From Entoloma clypeatum (lineage: Eukaryota > Basidiomycota > Agaricomycetes > Agaricales > Entolomataceae), in NCBI GenBank assembly GCA_963565915.1, contig OY751492.1, positions 3,968,001 to 4,032,000 of the forward strand: DNA of 64,000 nt. The letters are read 5' to 3'. The notes under the pieces are model-generated. The model had not been told where the DNA came from. It did not search any database and worked only from the letters and a program-made list of their open reading frames with translations. The position numbers were made by a program, and so were the translations under genes. Below, in pieces: positions 38,787-50,117 of this stretch; the stretch's first letter is position 1; each line of letters opens with the position of its first letter.

Positions 38787-39359
38787 TTGTTGCCCTTTCA
38801 GGCACCACGCACCTCAAGACTTGACAACGAGCATGCAGCGTGGCCTGGAAAATGGTCTTTAGGAGGGTCGGCCCCGCCTCTGAGTCCGGAAATTCCGCTC
38901 GTTGTCGTCCCGATTCTGATGGTGCTGTTGAACAGATCCATGTACCTAACAGGGCCAAATTCGAACCTCAAATATACGCAAGTGCGTACATCAACAACCA
39001 CCACTGCGACATACAAATGCCACATGCCAGTTCGACCTTCACCATCCCAGTCTTCTACGCCTCTCCCTTCCAGAAACGAGTCAGACATTTGGGACGTCAG
39101 GCTCTCGCGGTCGGAGGAAATACACAACCCTACCCCTACTCCTTCTCTTCATCGTCACCAGTGCCCAGGTAACCAAGGGGCAAGTTCCTCCAATAAACCG
39201 GTCTGTCATGGCACTATTACATTCGCTATCACAGGGGCTAACGGGGAGCTCTACCTCACTTTACAGTCCCGTCCAGATACTCACTCAATGGCTGTGACAA
39301 GCGCAGTGGCAGCAATACTGTTCTGGGCTCTCAGCGGCGGTACCAGTGGCAAGCGTTGA
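38787..39359 (+). CDS. ORF of 190 codons, doubtful
   Basis: The frame is open and moderately protein-like (CHGTITFAITGANGELYLTL near the C-terminus; AVTSAVAAILFWAL as a possible membrane helix), but the opposite strand is also open here and no family is recognised. Confidence 0.15.
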   Translation: MLPFQAPRTSRLDNEHAAWPGKWSLGGSAPPLSPEIPLVVVPILMVLLNRSMYLTGPNSNLKYTQVRTSTTTTATYKCHMPVRPSPSQSSTPLPSRNESDIWDVRLSRSEEIHNPTPTPSLHRHQCPGNQGASSSNKPVCHGTITFAITGANGELYLTLQSRPDTHSMAVTSAVAAILFWALSGGTSGKR

Positions 39360-40471
39360 TGGCATGGTCGAGCGCAGTGAGGGTGATGCGCCAGGACACT
39401 AGGCAATCATGTGGTAGACGAGGGCAGGACGACGATGATTTCATTCCCTACGAGAGACATGCTATTGCGCGGTACCTGATTGCGAAGTATCCCGACTAAG
39501 GTTTATGCCAATTGGCCTGGAGGAGAGGTCTTTGAGCAAGTGGCATCCGTCGAAGTGGGAAGCCTCGAGCCATCCGTCTTTAAGGCTATGATGGAGAAAG
39601 TCTTCAAGCTGTAGTACGTCTTGGTCTTCCGGCACGCACTGTATGACTCCATCGCCAAGCTGACGAATGCCTTGAACGTATACAACAAGATCCTATCCAA
39701 ATAGAAGTACATTGCGGGAGATGTGAGATGTTCCTCCTTCCTCCAACGAACGTCGCTCATCATCACTTCCGTTCAACTTTAACTAGGAATTTACCCTTGT
39801 CGACATCTTCCACCTCTCGTTTGGTGATTTGCTTCCAAAGGCGGGAAGTGACTTGTTGTTCGACGAGTCGAGGCTCAACATCGCGAGGTGGGTACCGATA
39901 ATTCTGGTTCTCCATCAAGGAGAATAAAGATCTGCCTTCAGTTCCAGGTGGTGGAAGGATATATCCGTCAGGGAAAAATTGGATCGCAGTCAAGGATGGT
40001 GTCTTTGAGAGTCCCTCGTAACCTCTGGTCGATAAGAATTTGAATTCAAAGTGATTTATCCAACAGCAGTGCAAATGCCTTGCAGATGATGCAGCCTTTC
40101 GCCCTCATTGACGAACCACATTGAGTATTATCATTACTATCACATTAAACTCATAACGTTAGTGGTATTGTTTTTCTATTCTATTCTTATCTAGGGGGAA
40201 GATCTAGCTCTACTCTAAAGTCCGGCAAGCGGTGGCAGCAATACGACCTCGGATATTAGGGACAGGGTGTTGGGACGGTCAGTCACTATCACTGCTGGCA
40301 GGGGTTGGTGTAACCTGAGGAAACACCGGAAAAGAAACACGTTCATTTTTCTTGACTAGTGTTTGTGCGGGGAAGACAAAAAGGTTTTCTCTCGATAATC
40401 TGAAAGAAATACCTTAAGTGTAACCTCTCGTGTTTCTTTAATAACACAAAGGGTATTTCTCAAAGGGTTTC
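39360..40471. other. Unassigned DNA with one possible minus-strand exon
   Basis: A 103-residue minus-strand frame (39763-40074) has normal protein composition (LTAIQFFPDGYILPPPGTEG; RLVEQQVTSRLWKQITKREV) and may be an exon or gene remnant of unknown kind. The rest shows nothing. Confidence 0.3.
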
Positions 40472-40520
40472 GAGAGGAAACACCGAAAGAAATATTGTAT
40501 TTCTTTTGGTGTTTCCTCTC
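40472..40520. repeat. Hairpin, 23-bp arms
   Basis: The arms 40472-40494 and 40498-40520 pair with one mismatch around a 3-base loop. Related GGAAACACC and AAAGAAATAC phrases occur at 40320-40620, suggesting a small degenerate MITE. Confidence 0.65.
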
Positions 40521-41402
40521 CAGTGTATCTCAAAGAACTACTTTTTGTATATCTAATTAGTGTATTGAAAGAAATACTTTTATTGTTTCCAAAGGATACA
40601 CCAATCGTGGTGCTCTGTGACGAAAGCTGCATGTGACAACATCACGATTCCTACAGATTTGGCTAGTGGGGCTATTTTGGGCTAGTACTAGTGTCTACTA
40701 GCCCGAAATAGTTCAATAATCTAGGTCAGATCAATCACTAGGGCAGTGTCGAGATGATGCCAACATGTCGCCAAGAGACGAAAGACTATGGTTTTTTCTC
40801 ATTTGCAATGGTATTGGGCTTACTTTTGTAATCATTATGTACATCATCTGTAACGTATTCTAGCACTTTCATAATGAATGAATAACTGATCAAGTCTTCA
40901 GGCTAGTTGGACTTGTTATCTAGTGACAAGCAAAATAGCTCCAAATAGATCAATAGCTTTTTGTGGAAATGCTGATGAAGGGACGGATGCTGCAACTCGA
41001 CAATCGACTCAGGAGTTGATTGAAGAACGATGTCCTGAAGTGCGCTCGCCGGGACTTGCTGAGGGTCCTCGCGGACTCGCTGCAGTGGCAATGGAGAAGG
41101 GATTGAGAGGGACAAGGAAGCACATATACTGTACTCCACCAACCAACTCTTCGGTCATGCATCACAAAGCGTGACAAAGAGAAGAGATTTTTTCCATTGT
41201 CATGGTCACAAATATTTTTGGGCTTCCAGAGTGGCCTGCAGCGCCAGCGCTGTCAAATGAAGACATGCCTGCCAATGTCACGTGTCACACCCCCTGCCAA
41301 ACTGACAAAGAGATGATCAAAATTGGTCATGCTCCATGAGGTCCAAAGACTTGGTTGGTGGAGTACAGTAATTAATATGTACAATATTTTACAAAATGCT
41401 GC
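40521..41402. other. Gene-free stretch
   Basis: No supported gene. Short frames on both strands near 40920-41170 overlap and resemble nothing known. Confidence 0.4.
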
Positions 41403-41591
41403 ATCAGCAAAAGGTACATCTACTTGGCTTACTTGGTGTTCTTAAAAAAGATGGCTTGCTATACTTTACCTTACTTAGCCTGTCTTGTCAGGGTTCAAGT
41501 GATCCAAGACCCTGTCAAGGGATGCTAAGTATGGCAAGCCATCTTTTTTAGGAACACCAAGTAAGCCAAGCAGATGTCCTGTTTTGCTGAT
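41403..41591. mobile_element. MITE with long inverted arms, 189 bp
   Basis: It begins ATCAGCAAAAGG and ends CCTGTTTTGCTGAT. The roughly 60-bp outer arms are inverted copies of each other (CTACTTGGCTTACTTGG against CCAAGTAAGCCAAGCAG). Other copies lie at 35866-35955 (right half) and 49996-50117 (partly lost). Gypsy-2 is inserted at its right end, using the final CTGAT as target. Confidence 0.75.
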
Positions 41592-41993
41592 TGTTACGGA
41601 CTCTACGGTATGAGGACCACGTCATATCTTTTACTTATTGGCCCGACTCGGCGCCCTCTTACGAACTCACTATGTCTAATGTCTACTTTCGCAACCTTCG
41701 ATTCCCAGTCTGACTCATTACATTACTTCGTCATCCCCTTTAGTATACTTCGCTCCCACGCTGACTCGCTTTCCGCAGTCAGCTTACTCACTGTACATAG
41801 CCTTCCACAGTGGCCTTACTCATGCGCACTGCCTTCCGCAGTACTGACTCATTCGCTACCGCCTATAGTCAGTACCTATATAAACCTCTTGTACTATAGT
41901 AGATTCCTTAGATTTAGCAATCACTTTGCTCTTCGCCTTTCCACTTTCCTGCATACTCTGCCCAAACCTTGGAACGGTTTGTTAAGCATAACA
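41592..41993 (+). repeat. gypsy-2 5' LTR
   Basis: The LTR begins TGTTACGGACTC and ends GTTAAGCATAACA. A TATA-like CTATATAAACC lies about three quarters of the way in. Repeated TTCCGCAGT phrases occur in the middle. Confidence 0.95.
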
Positions 41994-42448
41994 AGTTGCT
42001 AAATCTCGTTAGGTTCGCCCAGAGCGAAGAGAACAACTACCAGATGAGTCAAGACGTTGCGCTTCTTTGAAGACTTCACCAGTAACCCATTCAGCACGCC
42101 AGAAGCCTGACAGGAGGAGCTAAGTCCTCGAGACAGTATCGATTTTACACTCATCCAGCAGTACATTGAATCGGAGATCCGTCGCATCCTACAGCAGGTG
42201 CTTGACGAAGAACTAGACAACGACGAGCATCGCCCCCACGGCGAGATAGCAGAGAGCATCCATCTTGCTCGGCAACACCAGATCGCGCGTTACAATGCCC
42301 GACAGAACAAACTCGAAAGCTTTCGCGTTCAAGAAGGACCTCAGACAGGTCGGATCACAGAGATCAGAGAGTTTATCGGTGTCCAGACAACCGTTATCAG
42401 AAGATTGATTAGAACGCTCACATCGAGACGTCCCAGAGCCACATCATC

Positions 42449-43651
42449 ATGTCTTACTCGAAGCAGCAGATCTACGCCCACATCACCACCGAAGAACAAC
42501 AGACCGAGTACAACTGCTGGGCACGAAACGAGAGGCTTGACCCCTTCTCACGACCAACAGACGCGCAGGAACAGAGATTCCTTAGAGATTTACAGAGGAA
42601 ATACTCTGAACATTTTGCCACCGATTCTGCCAACGAGTCCCCTGACGAATTTACTTTTGACTCCACACAGTCAGATATCAAACAGATGCCTAGAACAGGG
42701 ACTCATTTTCAATCCTTACCTGTATCCCGAACCCCATCTTCATCCCAACAACCCGACTCCTCTTCTCCTCCGCAGACTCTAAACATGGCAGAAGCTCCGG
42801 CTGTACAAACAATGGATACATCCAAGATCATCAAGGATCCTGGGATGTTCAAGGACAGATACACCTTTGACGAGTGGTGGAAGGCCACCAAACTATACAT
42901 CAGGTTCCAAAAGAGCCTCACAGATGATCAGAAGATTCTTGCAGTGCTATCCCGCATGATGGAAAGGTCCGGCAGACACTGGGCCAGTAACAAGTTAGAC
43001 GCTCTTGCTGTTGACAACGAGAACATCACCTGGCTAGGTTTTTCCGATGATATTGCCACATGATTCTCCATCGCCAACAAGTCGGTTGCTGCCAAAACCA
43101 GACTTGAAGTCCTGAAACAAGAGAAACGTACCGTTGATAAATTCTTGGATGAATTCGAAGAACTCTTGAAGCTGTCAAACCTTGGCGAAGAAACTGGGAA
43201 ATACATTCTAGAGAAGAATGTCAACCGCAGAATCTCTGAACAAGTGGCTAGCGATGGCAAGACGTACACCGATTACGCAAAGGAGATCCGAAACAAGGGA
43301 CAACAGATGGAAGGACACGCACTGGTCATCCGAGGTGGCGGCGACACGAGCACCGGATCGGGTACCACTTATGGTGGTCAGGGCAAAGCCATGGAAATCG
43401 ACAAAGCAGGAGTAGCCCGTTGCTACAACTGTCAACGCTTTGGTCATCTGGCTAAAGACTGTAGCACTCCAAAGAAGAAAGATGGTCACAAGTGTTTCAA
43501 CTGTGACCAAGAAGGCCATATCGCGTGCAACTGCCGCAAGCCAAAGAAGAACTCCGGAAGGGTTAGGAAGGTGTCCGAAGAAGATGCCAAGAATGATGAA
43601 ACCACAATCTTAGAAGCCGATGAGAAGGATTTTCCCGAAGGGTCCGATTAA
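42449..43651 (+). pseudogene. gypsy-2 Gag with one internal stop
   Basis: The frame from MSYSKQQIYAHI contains a Ser/Pro-rich linker, the Gag core (MFKDRYTFDEWWKATKLYI; VDKFLDEFEELLKLSNL) and two zinc knuckles, CYNCQRFGHLAKDC and CFNCDQEGHIACNC, both CX2CX4HX4C. A TGA at 43061-43063 lies where Trp (TGG) would fit before FSIANKS. A further open frame upstream (42198 on) may be an N-terminal extension in another phase. Confidence 0.8.
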
Positions 43652-43764
43652 ACGACGCTAAGTCGCGACCCTTATCCATTAAACGAACTCGCTTGCCTGG
43701 TGCAGCTACAGACAATATAAACTATGTCATCCCTGCCAAGTGAGCCACTGCGTCAACTAAGATT

Positions 43765-45054
43765 GTGAAGGGAGATAAACCTCCAAAAAGGCGAGAAATC
43801 AGGCTGTTAGCTCAGCTCAAAACACGACGAAAACCAAAGGTTATCCGACCTGAGGTTGACAGCGGATGTGAACGCACATGCATCCATCCCAGAATAGTAC
43901 GCAAACAGAACCTCCCCACGCGAGGAATACCACCCATAGCAATTCTAAATGCGGATGGATCACCAAATTGACAACAGAAAGCGAGCCAACTTGCCGAAGT
44001 CAAAATGGATTTGGGAGCACATCAGGAAACCATGGAAGCAATGGTACTGGACATTGGGAGAACGGACATGCTCTTGGGACATGACTGGTTGGTACACCAC
44101 AACCCCACAATCAATTGGACAACCGGTGCGGTAACATTTAACCGGTGCCCAACAACATGTCGAACCAAACACTCATATTTCAGGATTAACCTTAATGGTC
44201 GCAAACACGGGGTTTGCATGGTTGAGGTGCGCGACAAAGATGCACCCAAAAAGTCGGATCAGAAATGGAAGCCTGGAGACCCTATCCTGGAAGCTGTCAC
44301 TCCCACACCACCTCCCACAACCAAACGACCCTCATATGTTGAACGATTTGCTCATCTTTTCGAGAAAGAGAACTTTGATAAGATCCCAAAGGAGAGGGAA
44401 TGGGACCATGGTATCGAACTTACACCGGACGCACCAAAGGAACTAGGGGGAAATACATATCCTATGACGCAAAAGGAACAAGAGGAATTGGACGCATTCA
44501 TTGACGAGGGTCTAGCAACAGGAAAGATCCGCCCGTCCAAATCCCCTTATGCCTCCCCTTGCTTCTTCATCAACAAGAAGGATGGCTCCAAACGATTGGT
44601 ACAAGATTACCGCATGGTCAATAAATTCACGGTCAAAGACAAGTTCCCACTGATACAATTCGAAACTGGCGAGCACCCACATCAAAAAAGGAAGTTCAGA
44701 AGTTCCTTGGATTTGCTAACTTCTATCGACATTTTATTGAAGGGTACTCAAACATCGCAAAACCTCTCACCGCGCTCACAGGCGGTACGGCATTTACTTG
44801 GGGACCAACAGAGCAGCAAGCTTTTGAAGGTCTCATACGGGCAATTACATTGGCACCAGTCTTGGCATTACCGAAACCAGAGGGACAGTTCAGGGTTGAA
44901 ACCGATGCATCGGGCTATGCAATTGGAGCAGTACTCTCTCAGAAGCAAGACGACAAATGGCACCCCATCGTGTTCTTGTCGCGGACCATGTCCGCGGCTG
45001 AACAGAATTACGAAATATACGACAAGGAACTCCTGGCAGTCGTGGAAGCATTGA
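43765..45054 (+). pseudogene. gypsy-2 protease and reverse transcriptase N-terminus, palm deleted
   Basis: The protease motif appears as EVDSGCERTCIH, then a TGA at 43969-43971, then MLLGHDWLVHHNPTINW. Reverse transcriptase starts with FFINKKDGSKRLVQDYRMVN and reaches DKFPLIQ. There it jumps, in another frame, to the sequence that should follow the thumb (KKEVQKFLGFANFYRHFI). By comparison with gypsy-1, about 150 residues including both catalytic motifs and the YxDD box are missing at about 44665, so this copy has no polymerase active site. Confidence 0.85.
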
Positions 45055-46139
45055 AAGATTGGAGACACTATCTGCTTGAAGCCAGGGAACGTTTCGAGAT
45101 CTTGACCGATCACAAGAACCTGGAATATTTCCGTCGTCCTCAGGACCTAAATCAACGACAGCGATGCTGGAAAATGAAGTTACAAGACTATGACTTCGAA
45201 TTACGGCATGTGCCCAGCAAGACCAATGCAACAGCAGACATCCTGTCACACTTACCCTGGTATGAAGTGGAACTCGAACCACAGGACAGTGACCAAATGC
45301 TCAAGGAGGGACTATTCTTGAAACGGTTGGAATCAGAAGATGTGGTACAAATGGAGATGTTCACGGAGGAACAATTCTTTGAAGGGGGTGAAACATCTGA
45401 TTCCATCAAAATTGGAAACATCACGACCATTGAAAATCCGTGGATCACACCCATCAAGGGTTCAAACTGCATGGAGACAGAAGTAGCGCAGGGCCTAAAA
45501 AAGAATCCTCATTGGTATCAGCAGGAGAATGGGATCACCTATGCAGGAGAACGAGTCTATGTCCCGCCAGACCCACAATTACGACAAGAATTGATGTTCG
45601 AGTCACACGATGCACCAGTGGCTGGACATCCAGGACAGTACCGGACACATGAACTCCTCACTCGCACCTACTGGTGGCCTACCATACTGCATGATGTGAA
45701 GAAGTACGTGAAGGGTTGCGACACTTGTCAATGCAACAAGATTAACCGACAAAAGCGACATGCTCCGCTACATCCCCATGCAGCACCAAGTCACCCATGG
45801 GAAGACATAGGAATCGACGTCGTGGGACCGATACCAGAATCTGATGGAAAAAATGCAATTCTGGTCATCACAGATAGACATTCAAAGATGCTTCACCTCA
45901 TTCCGACAACCGTGGAACTATCAGCTGAAGGATTAGCCAAGATCTATCGGGATCAGATATGGAAGCTTCATGGGATCCCCAAGAAGATCATCAGCGATAG
46001 GGGACCGCAGTTCGCCGTGAAGTTCATGGAGATACTCTGCCGCATGTTAGGGATCAAAAGGAACCTGTCCACCGCATACCACCCACAGACTGATGGACAG
46101 GCCGAGCGATCGCATCAGGAAACGGAAGCATTCTTATAA
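44850..46139 (+). pseudogene. gypsy-2 RNase H and integrase
   Basis: This 429-codon frame begins after the deletion. RNase H has RVETDASGYAIGAVLSQ, YDKELLAVVEALKDWRHYL and ILTDHKNLEYF. Integrase has the zinc-binding HDAPVAGHPGQYRTHE and CDTCQCNK, then IGIDVVGPIPES with the first Asp, IISDRGPQF with the second, and YHPQTDGQAERSHQETEAF with the Glu. A TAA at 46137-46139 ends it; the frame continues beyond with further stops. Confidence 0.85.
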
Positions 46140-46863
46140 AACTTTGTCAACCATCTACAGGATGATTGGGCTGAATGGATCGCAATCGCAGAGTTCCAGT
46201 ACAATGACAAAGAACATCAGGCAACAAAGCACACCCCATTCTACCTCAACTACGGTTTACATCCGTGGAAGGGAGAGCTCGTGTTAGAAGATACTAATCC
46301 GGCTGCCAATGACTTCTTGAAAAAACTTAAACAGGCATGAGAAGAAGCCAATGCCGCGCTGAAACAAGCACAGGATCAGATGAAGAAGACAGTTGACACA
46401 CGGTGAAGTCCGTCTCGGGACTACCATATCGGAGACAAGGTGTGGCTGGAAGGGACTAACATCAGGACCGATCGCCCCTCAAAGAAACTTGATGCACTCC
46501 GACATGGACCATTCAAAGTCCTAGAGAAGAAAGGAGCTAGCGCGTACCTTCTTGATCTTCCAAAGACTTGGAAGATGATTCACCCTGTGTTCAACGAGAC
46601 CCTGTTGTCACCATATGAAACTCCGAAGTACGCCATCCAGAAAAAGAAACCAGCCCCTGATCCGATCATCGTCGAAGGACGAGAAGAGTACCATGTGTCT
46701 ACAATCCTAGACTCTCAAAAGTTCCGCGGAAAGATCCAGTACCTCGTCCAGTGGGAAGGATATGGTCCAGAAGAGAACACATGGGAACCTTGAGCTAATG
46801 TTCAGAACGCTCAAGATTTGATCCGTGATTTCCATCGGCAGAACCCGTCTCAACCACAATAAA
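46140..46863 (+). pseudogene. gypsy-2 integrase C-terminus and chromodomain
   Basis: In frame after the TAA come FVNHLQDDWAEWIAIAEFQY, a TGA near 46338, another near 46404, then the conserved [32 protein letters not shown] and [14 protein letters not shown]. The chromodomain follows as [20 protein letters not shown], then [15 protein letters not shown], and a TGA at 46791-46793 cuts its last helix. Confidence 0.8.
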
Positions 46864-46995
46864 AGACGAGTTCTCAAAACCCATGGCAGTATCGACCTCA
46901 TCAGTCAAACACACACCGAGTTCCCCGCTCTAGTCTTCTCCCTGCCCAATATAGCCACCCCATTCTTCTTTTACCTCTCAACCATCCTCACCGCC

Positions 46996-47367
46996 ATGTC
47001 AAACACCATCGTCACCTCCACCTCCACCACCGACATCAACCCCGCCATCGCCGCCCTCATGAACGAAGCGCTCTCCATGAGAGACCAAATCCATGCCCTT
47101 GAAACTTCCCTCGCCGATCTCCTTCATCGCCAGATGAATATCCGACTTCATTCGTTGTCCAATCTCCCCGTCGCCCCGACTCCCGAAGAGAAACAAATTC
47201 TCGGGAATTACACCAGCACCCTCGTCATCGAAAATCGATGCATTCGGCTGGCCATCAAAGGCCTTGAACTCGCCGTAGCCATCAACGAGGAGTTGATATA
47301 TGATTGGAGCCTCAAGGAAAGTCCGAACTGGTCTGATCCCGGCAACAACGAGGGATGGGGACAGTGA
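46996..47367 (+). CDS. gypsy-2 extra 3' ORF, unknown
   Basis: From MSNTIVTSTSTT the frame gives about 123 residues, open further upstream to 46825. It has two helical stretches (MNEALSMRDQIHALETSLAD and STLVIENRCIRLAIKGLELA) that look like a coiled-coil protein, and an acidic/Trp C-terminus. It sits between the chromodomain and the 3' LTR with no stop, while every other gene of the element is broken. I know no function; it may be an accessory gene or a captured host segment. Confidence 0.5.
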   Translation: MSNTIVTSTSTTDINPAIAALMNEALSMRDQIHALETSLADLLHRQMNIRLHSLSNLPVAPTPEEKQILGNYTSTLVIENRCIRLAIKGLELAVAINEELIYDWSLKESPNWSDPGNNEGWGQ

Positions 47368-47401
47368 CTCTGTGAGGACACAGAGCTTGGAGAGGGGAAC
47401 A

Positions 47402-47803
47402 TGTTACGGACTCTACAGTATGAGGACCACGTCATATCTTTTACTTATCGGCCCGACTCGGCGCCCTCTTACGAACTCACTATGTCTAATGTCTACTTTT
47501 GCAACCTTCAATTCCCAGTCTGACTCATTACATTACTTCGTCATCCCCTTTAGTATACTTCGCTCCTGTGCTGACTCGCTTTCCGCAGTCAGCTTACTCA
47601 CTGTACATAGCCTTCCGCAGTCACCTTACTCATGCACACTGCCTTCCGCAGTACTGACTCATTCGCTACCGCCTATAGTCAGTACCTATATAAACCTCTT
47701 GTACTATAGTAGATTCCTTAGATTTAGCAATCACTTTGCTCTTCGCCTTTCCACTTTCCTGCATACTCTGCCAGAACCTTGGAACGGTTTGTTAAGCATA
47801 ACA
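47402..47803 (+). repeat. gypsy-2 3' LTR
   Basis: Same length as the 5' LTR, with CTGAT following. Confidence 0.95.
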
Positions 47804-47808
47804 CTGAT

Positions 47809-48166
47809 GTGATTGGTATGCACTTGAGAAAGTACAGGAAGATCCTGTCTTCCTCAGGCATGTCATGTCAAACATGGGCTGTGAAAGTGGGCCAGCCAGT
47901 CCTATCGTAGCCACGCAGGGTGGTGTGGTTGGCCCTGTATGAATGATGGCACATCCTGCGACATTCGCCTCATTCAGGAGCACTCCGTATGAGCGGATGA
48001 TGAGTTTGAGGTCGCCACAGGTCCGTGAGAGCTCCGTTGGTGCCAGAGCTATTGATCGCCATTGACAGATGCCGCTAAAGGAACGAGGTTTCTGAGGAAG
48101 TCATTTGGTGGTGCAAAGCAGGCTTACCTTGCCTTGTGGAGAGCCATAGGAGTGAAGAAAGTGGTG
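47809..48166. repeat. Inverted repeat, left copy
   Basis: Reverse-complement match to 49570-49995 over its whole length, except for a block of about 68 bp present only in the right copy. It continues the MITE target sequence on the right of gypsy-2. Confidence 0.75.
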
Positions 48167-48362
48167 GAAAGGTGTGGGAGGACAAATGATGGGCAACAAA
48201 CCCTCAAGTCATTTGTTCTCGCAGTTTGAGGTGTAACATGACATTGCAAAAAGAAGGGTGGTGGGGGTGGACTGCGAACAAAGGCAATGCGGGTGTTGTA
48301 TAGAAGATTGACAGTACGGCACTGCCAGGGCGCTCTTTGACACGGCTGTGAGACTAACGTGA

Positions 48363-48735
48363 TAGCCTAAAAAGGAAATCCCCCCCGAGCCACCCACCAT
48401 GTGGAGCTATCTGATTAGCGGCGATCAAAGGGCGGTGGATAGGAAAAAGTTCTTCCTGCAGAGGTCCAGAAGAGGCACTGCTTGAGCAGGCAGCATCAAG
48501 CCCAAAAAGGAAATCGTCTGCCGAATAACAATGGCGGCCATGTGACTTGTTGTCCCTCTTGAGCCACCCACCACCTGATTAGCATCAAACAAAGGGCAGT
48601 GGATAAGAAAAAATTGACCTCTCTGCAGAGGTCCAGAAGAGGCGCTGCTTGAGCAGGCAGCGTCAACAGGATAAAGCCCAAAAAGGAAATTGTCCACCCA
48701 ATAACAATGGTGGCCACATGGCTTGTTACCAAGCT
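48363..48735. repeat. Imperfect tandem duplication, period about 170-180 bp
   Basis: Phrases recur in the same order: AAAAAGGAAATC, GAGCCACCCACC, CTGATTAGC, AGGTCCAGAAGAGGC and GCTTGAGCAGGCAGC. There are two full units and a partial one. Short frames on the minus strand repeat accordingly. Confidence 0.7.
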
Positions 48736-49569
48736 GCATATGGGCAATATAAATGCAGCTCACCGCCATACATGTACATGACAAAAATGCCAACTCTCGC
48801 AAATGCCATCTGGAGCCACCCATTTGCATTGGAAAGCGGCCCCAGGTTTACAGCACCAATTTAGGTATATGAAGGATTATGGTGTGTCACGATCTATGGG
48901 AGAGGTTTGCACCTTTCTGAACTGGATTTCCACAATGATTCCCCCTTTACCCTCAGTTGTCACCCATAAATGCCTCAATGAACATTTGGGGGAAATATTT
49001 CTGACATTTTGGCAATGGATCTACGAATATGCATGGCAAATTATGGGTAAAGCCAAGGAAAAGTGTCGTACCTTTCTGTCCACTCAACCACAATGAGCCT
49101 ATCAATGACATTTTCACCACAAATCATTTGGGAGAGTCAGAAAGACAGCTAGAAGGCATTAGGATGGTCTGATCTTCCACGGGCCAGAGCAACCTCACAA
49201 CAAATTTGATGCTTCCCCCTTTGCCCTTGATTGCCACCTAAGTTCGCTCATAGATTGCCTCAACAGACTTTTGGGGAATATGTCTGACATCCACAGCATG
49301 AATCTATAGACATACATTTAGATTATGTTGTGGTGGTGATCACCAGAAGTAGTCAATGTTTGATTTTTTTTTGACTTTGTTGATCAACAATCAACAAAGT
49401 CATATGACTTTTGGATTCGCTGTGTGTTTGGCAATGTTTGGTTTGGCATCAGCCCAAACCTGAATCCAAACATTAAGGTTCAGTTCGTGTTCAAACCTTG
49501 TTCGAAATGTTCATGAACCGGACTGTGGCCAGTTTACCCAGCACAATACTTGATAACCTGAGGACATGA
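48736..49569. other. Gene-free stretch inside the inverted pair
   Basis: No gene is supported. It contains two related passages with ATTTGGGGGAAATATTTCTGAC (near 48984) and TTTTGGGGAATATGTCTGAC (near 49269). Confidence 0.4.
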
Positions 49570-49995
49570 TCCACTTTCTTCACTCCTATGGCTCTCCACA
49601 AGGCAAGGTAAGCCTGCTTTGCACCACCAAACAACTTCCCCACAAACCTCATTCCTTTAGCGGCATCTGTCAATGGCGATCAATAGCTCTGGCACCAACC
49701 GAGATCTCACGGACCTGTGGTGACCTCAAACTCGTCATCCGCTCATACAGAGTGCTTCTGAATGAGGCAAAAGTGACGGATCTTGTCTACAAGTGAGTGC
49801 TCCCTTCATTCTGTCAAACTCTCCTACTCAGACAATCATTGTTGCAGGACATGCCATCATTCATACAGGGCCAACCACACCACCCTGTGCGGCTACAATA
49901 GGACTGGCTGGCCCACTTTTGCAGCCCATGTTTGACGTGATGTGCCTGAGGAAGACAGGATCTTCCTGTACTTTCTCAAGTGCATACCAATCACA
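49570..49995. repeat. Inverted repeat, right copy
   Basis: The longer partner of 47809-48166. It contains a splice-like stretch (GTGAGTGCTCCC to CTACTCAG, 49791-49830) in a region absent from the left copy. It looks like a fragment of a host gene; the plus-strand frame before the donor-like site reads SIALAPTEISRTCGDLKLVI. Confidence 0.65.
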
Positions 49996-50117
49996 TCAGC
50001 AAAATGGGACATCTGCTTGGCTTACTTGGTGTTCTTAAAAAAAATGGCTTGCCATACTTAGCATCCCTTGACAGGGTCTTGGATCACTTGAACTCTGACA
50101 AGACAGGCTAAGTGAGG

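Larger units (their letters stand above)
41587..47808 (+). mobile_element. gypsy-2, full-length but dead Ty3/gypsy chromovirus
   Basis: Two 402-bp LTRs (41592-41993 and 47402-47803) bound the element, and the exact 5-bp duplication CTGAT is at 41587-41591 and 47804-47808. By eye the LTRs differ at about a dozen sites, mostly transitions, so the insertion is not recent. The order is Gag, protease, reverse transcriptase (internally deleted), RNase H, integrase, chromodomain, then an extra small ORF before the 3' LTR. Confidence 0.95.
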
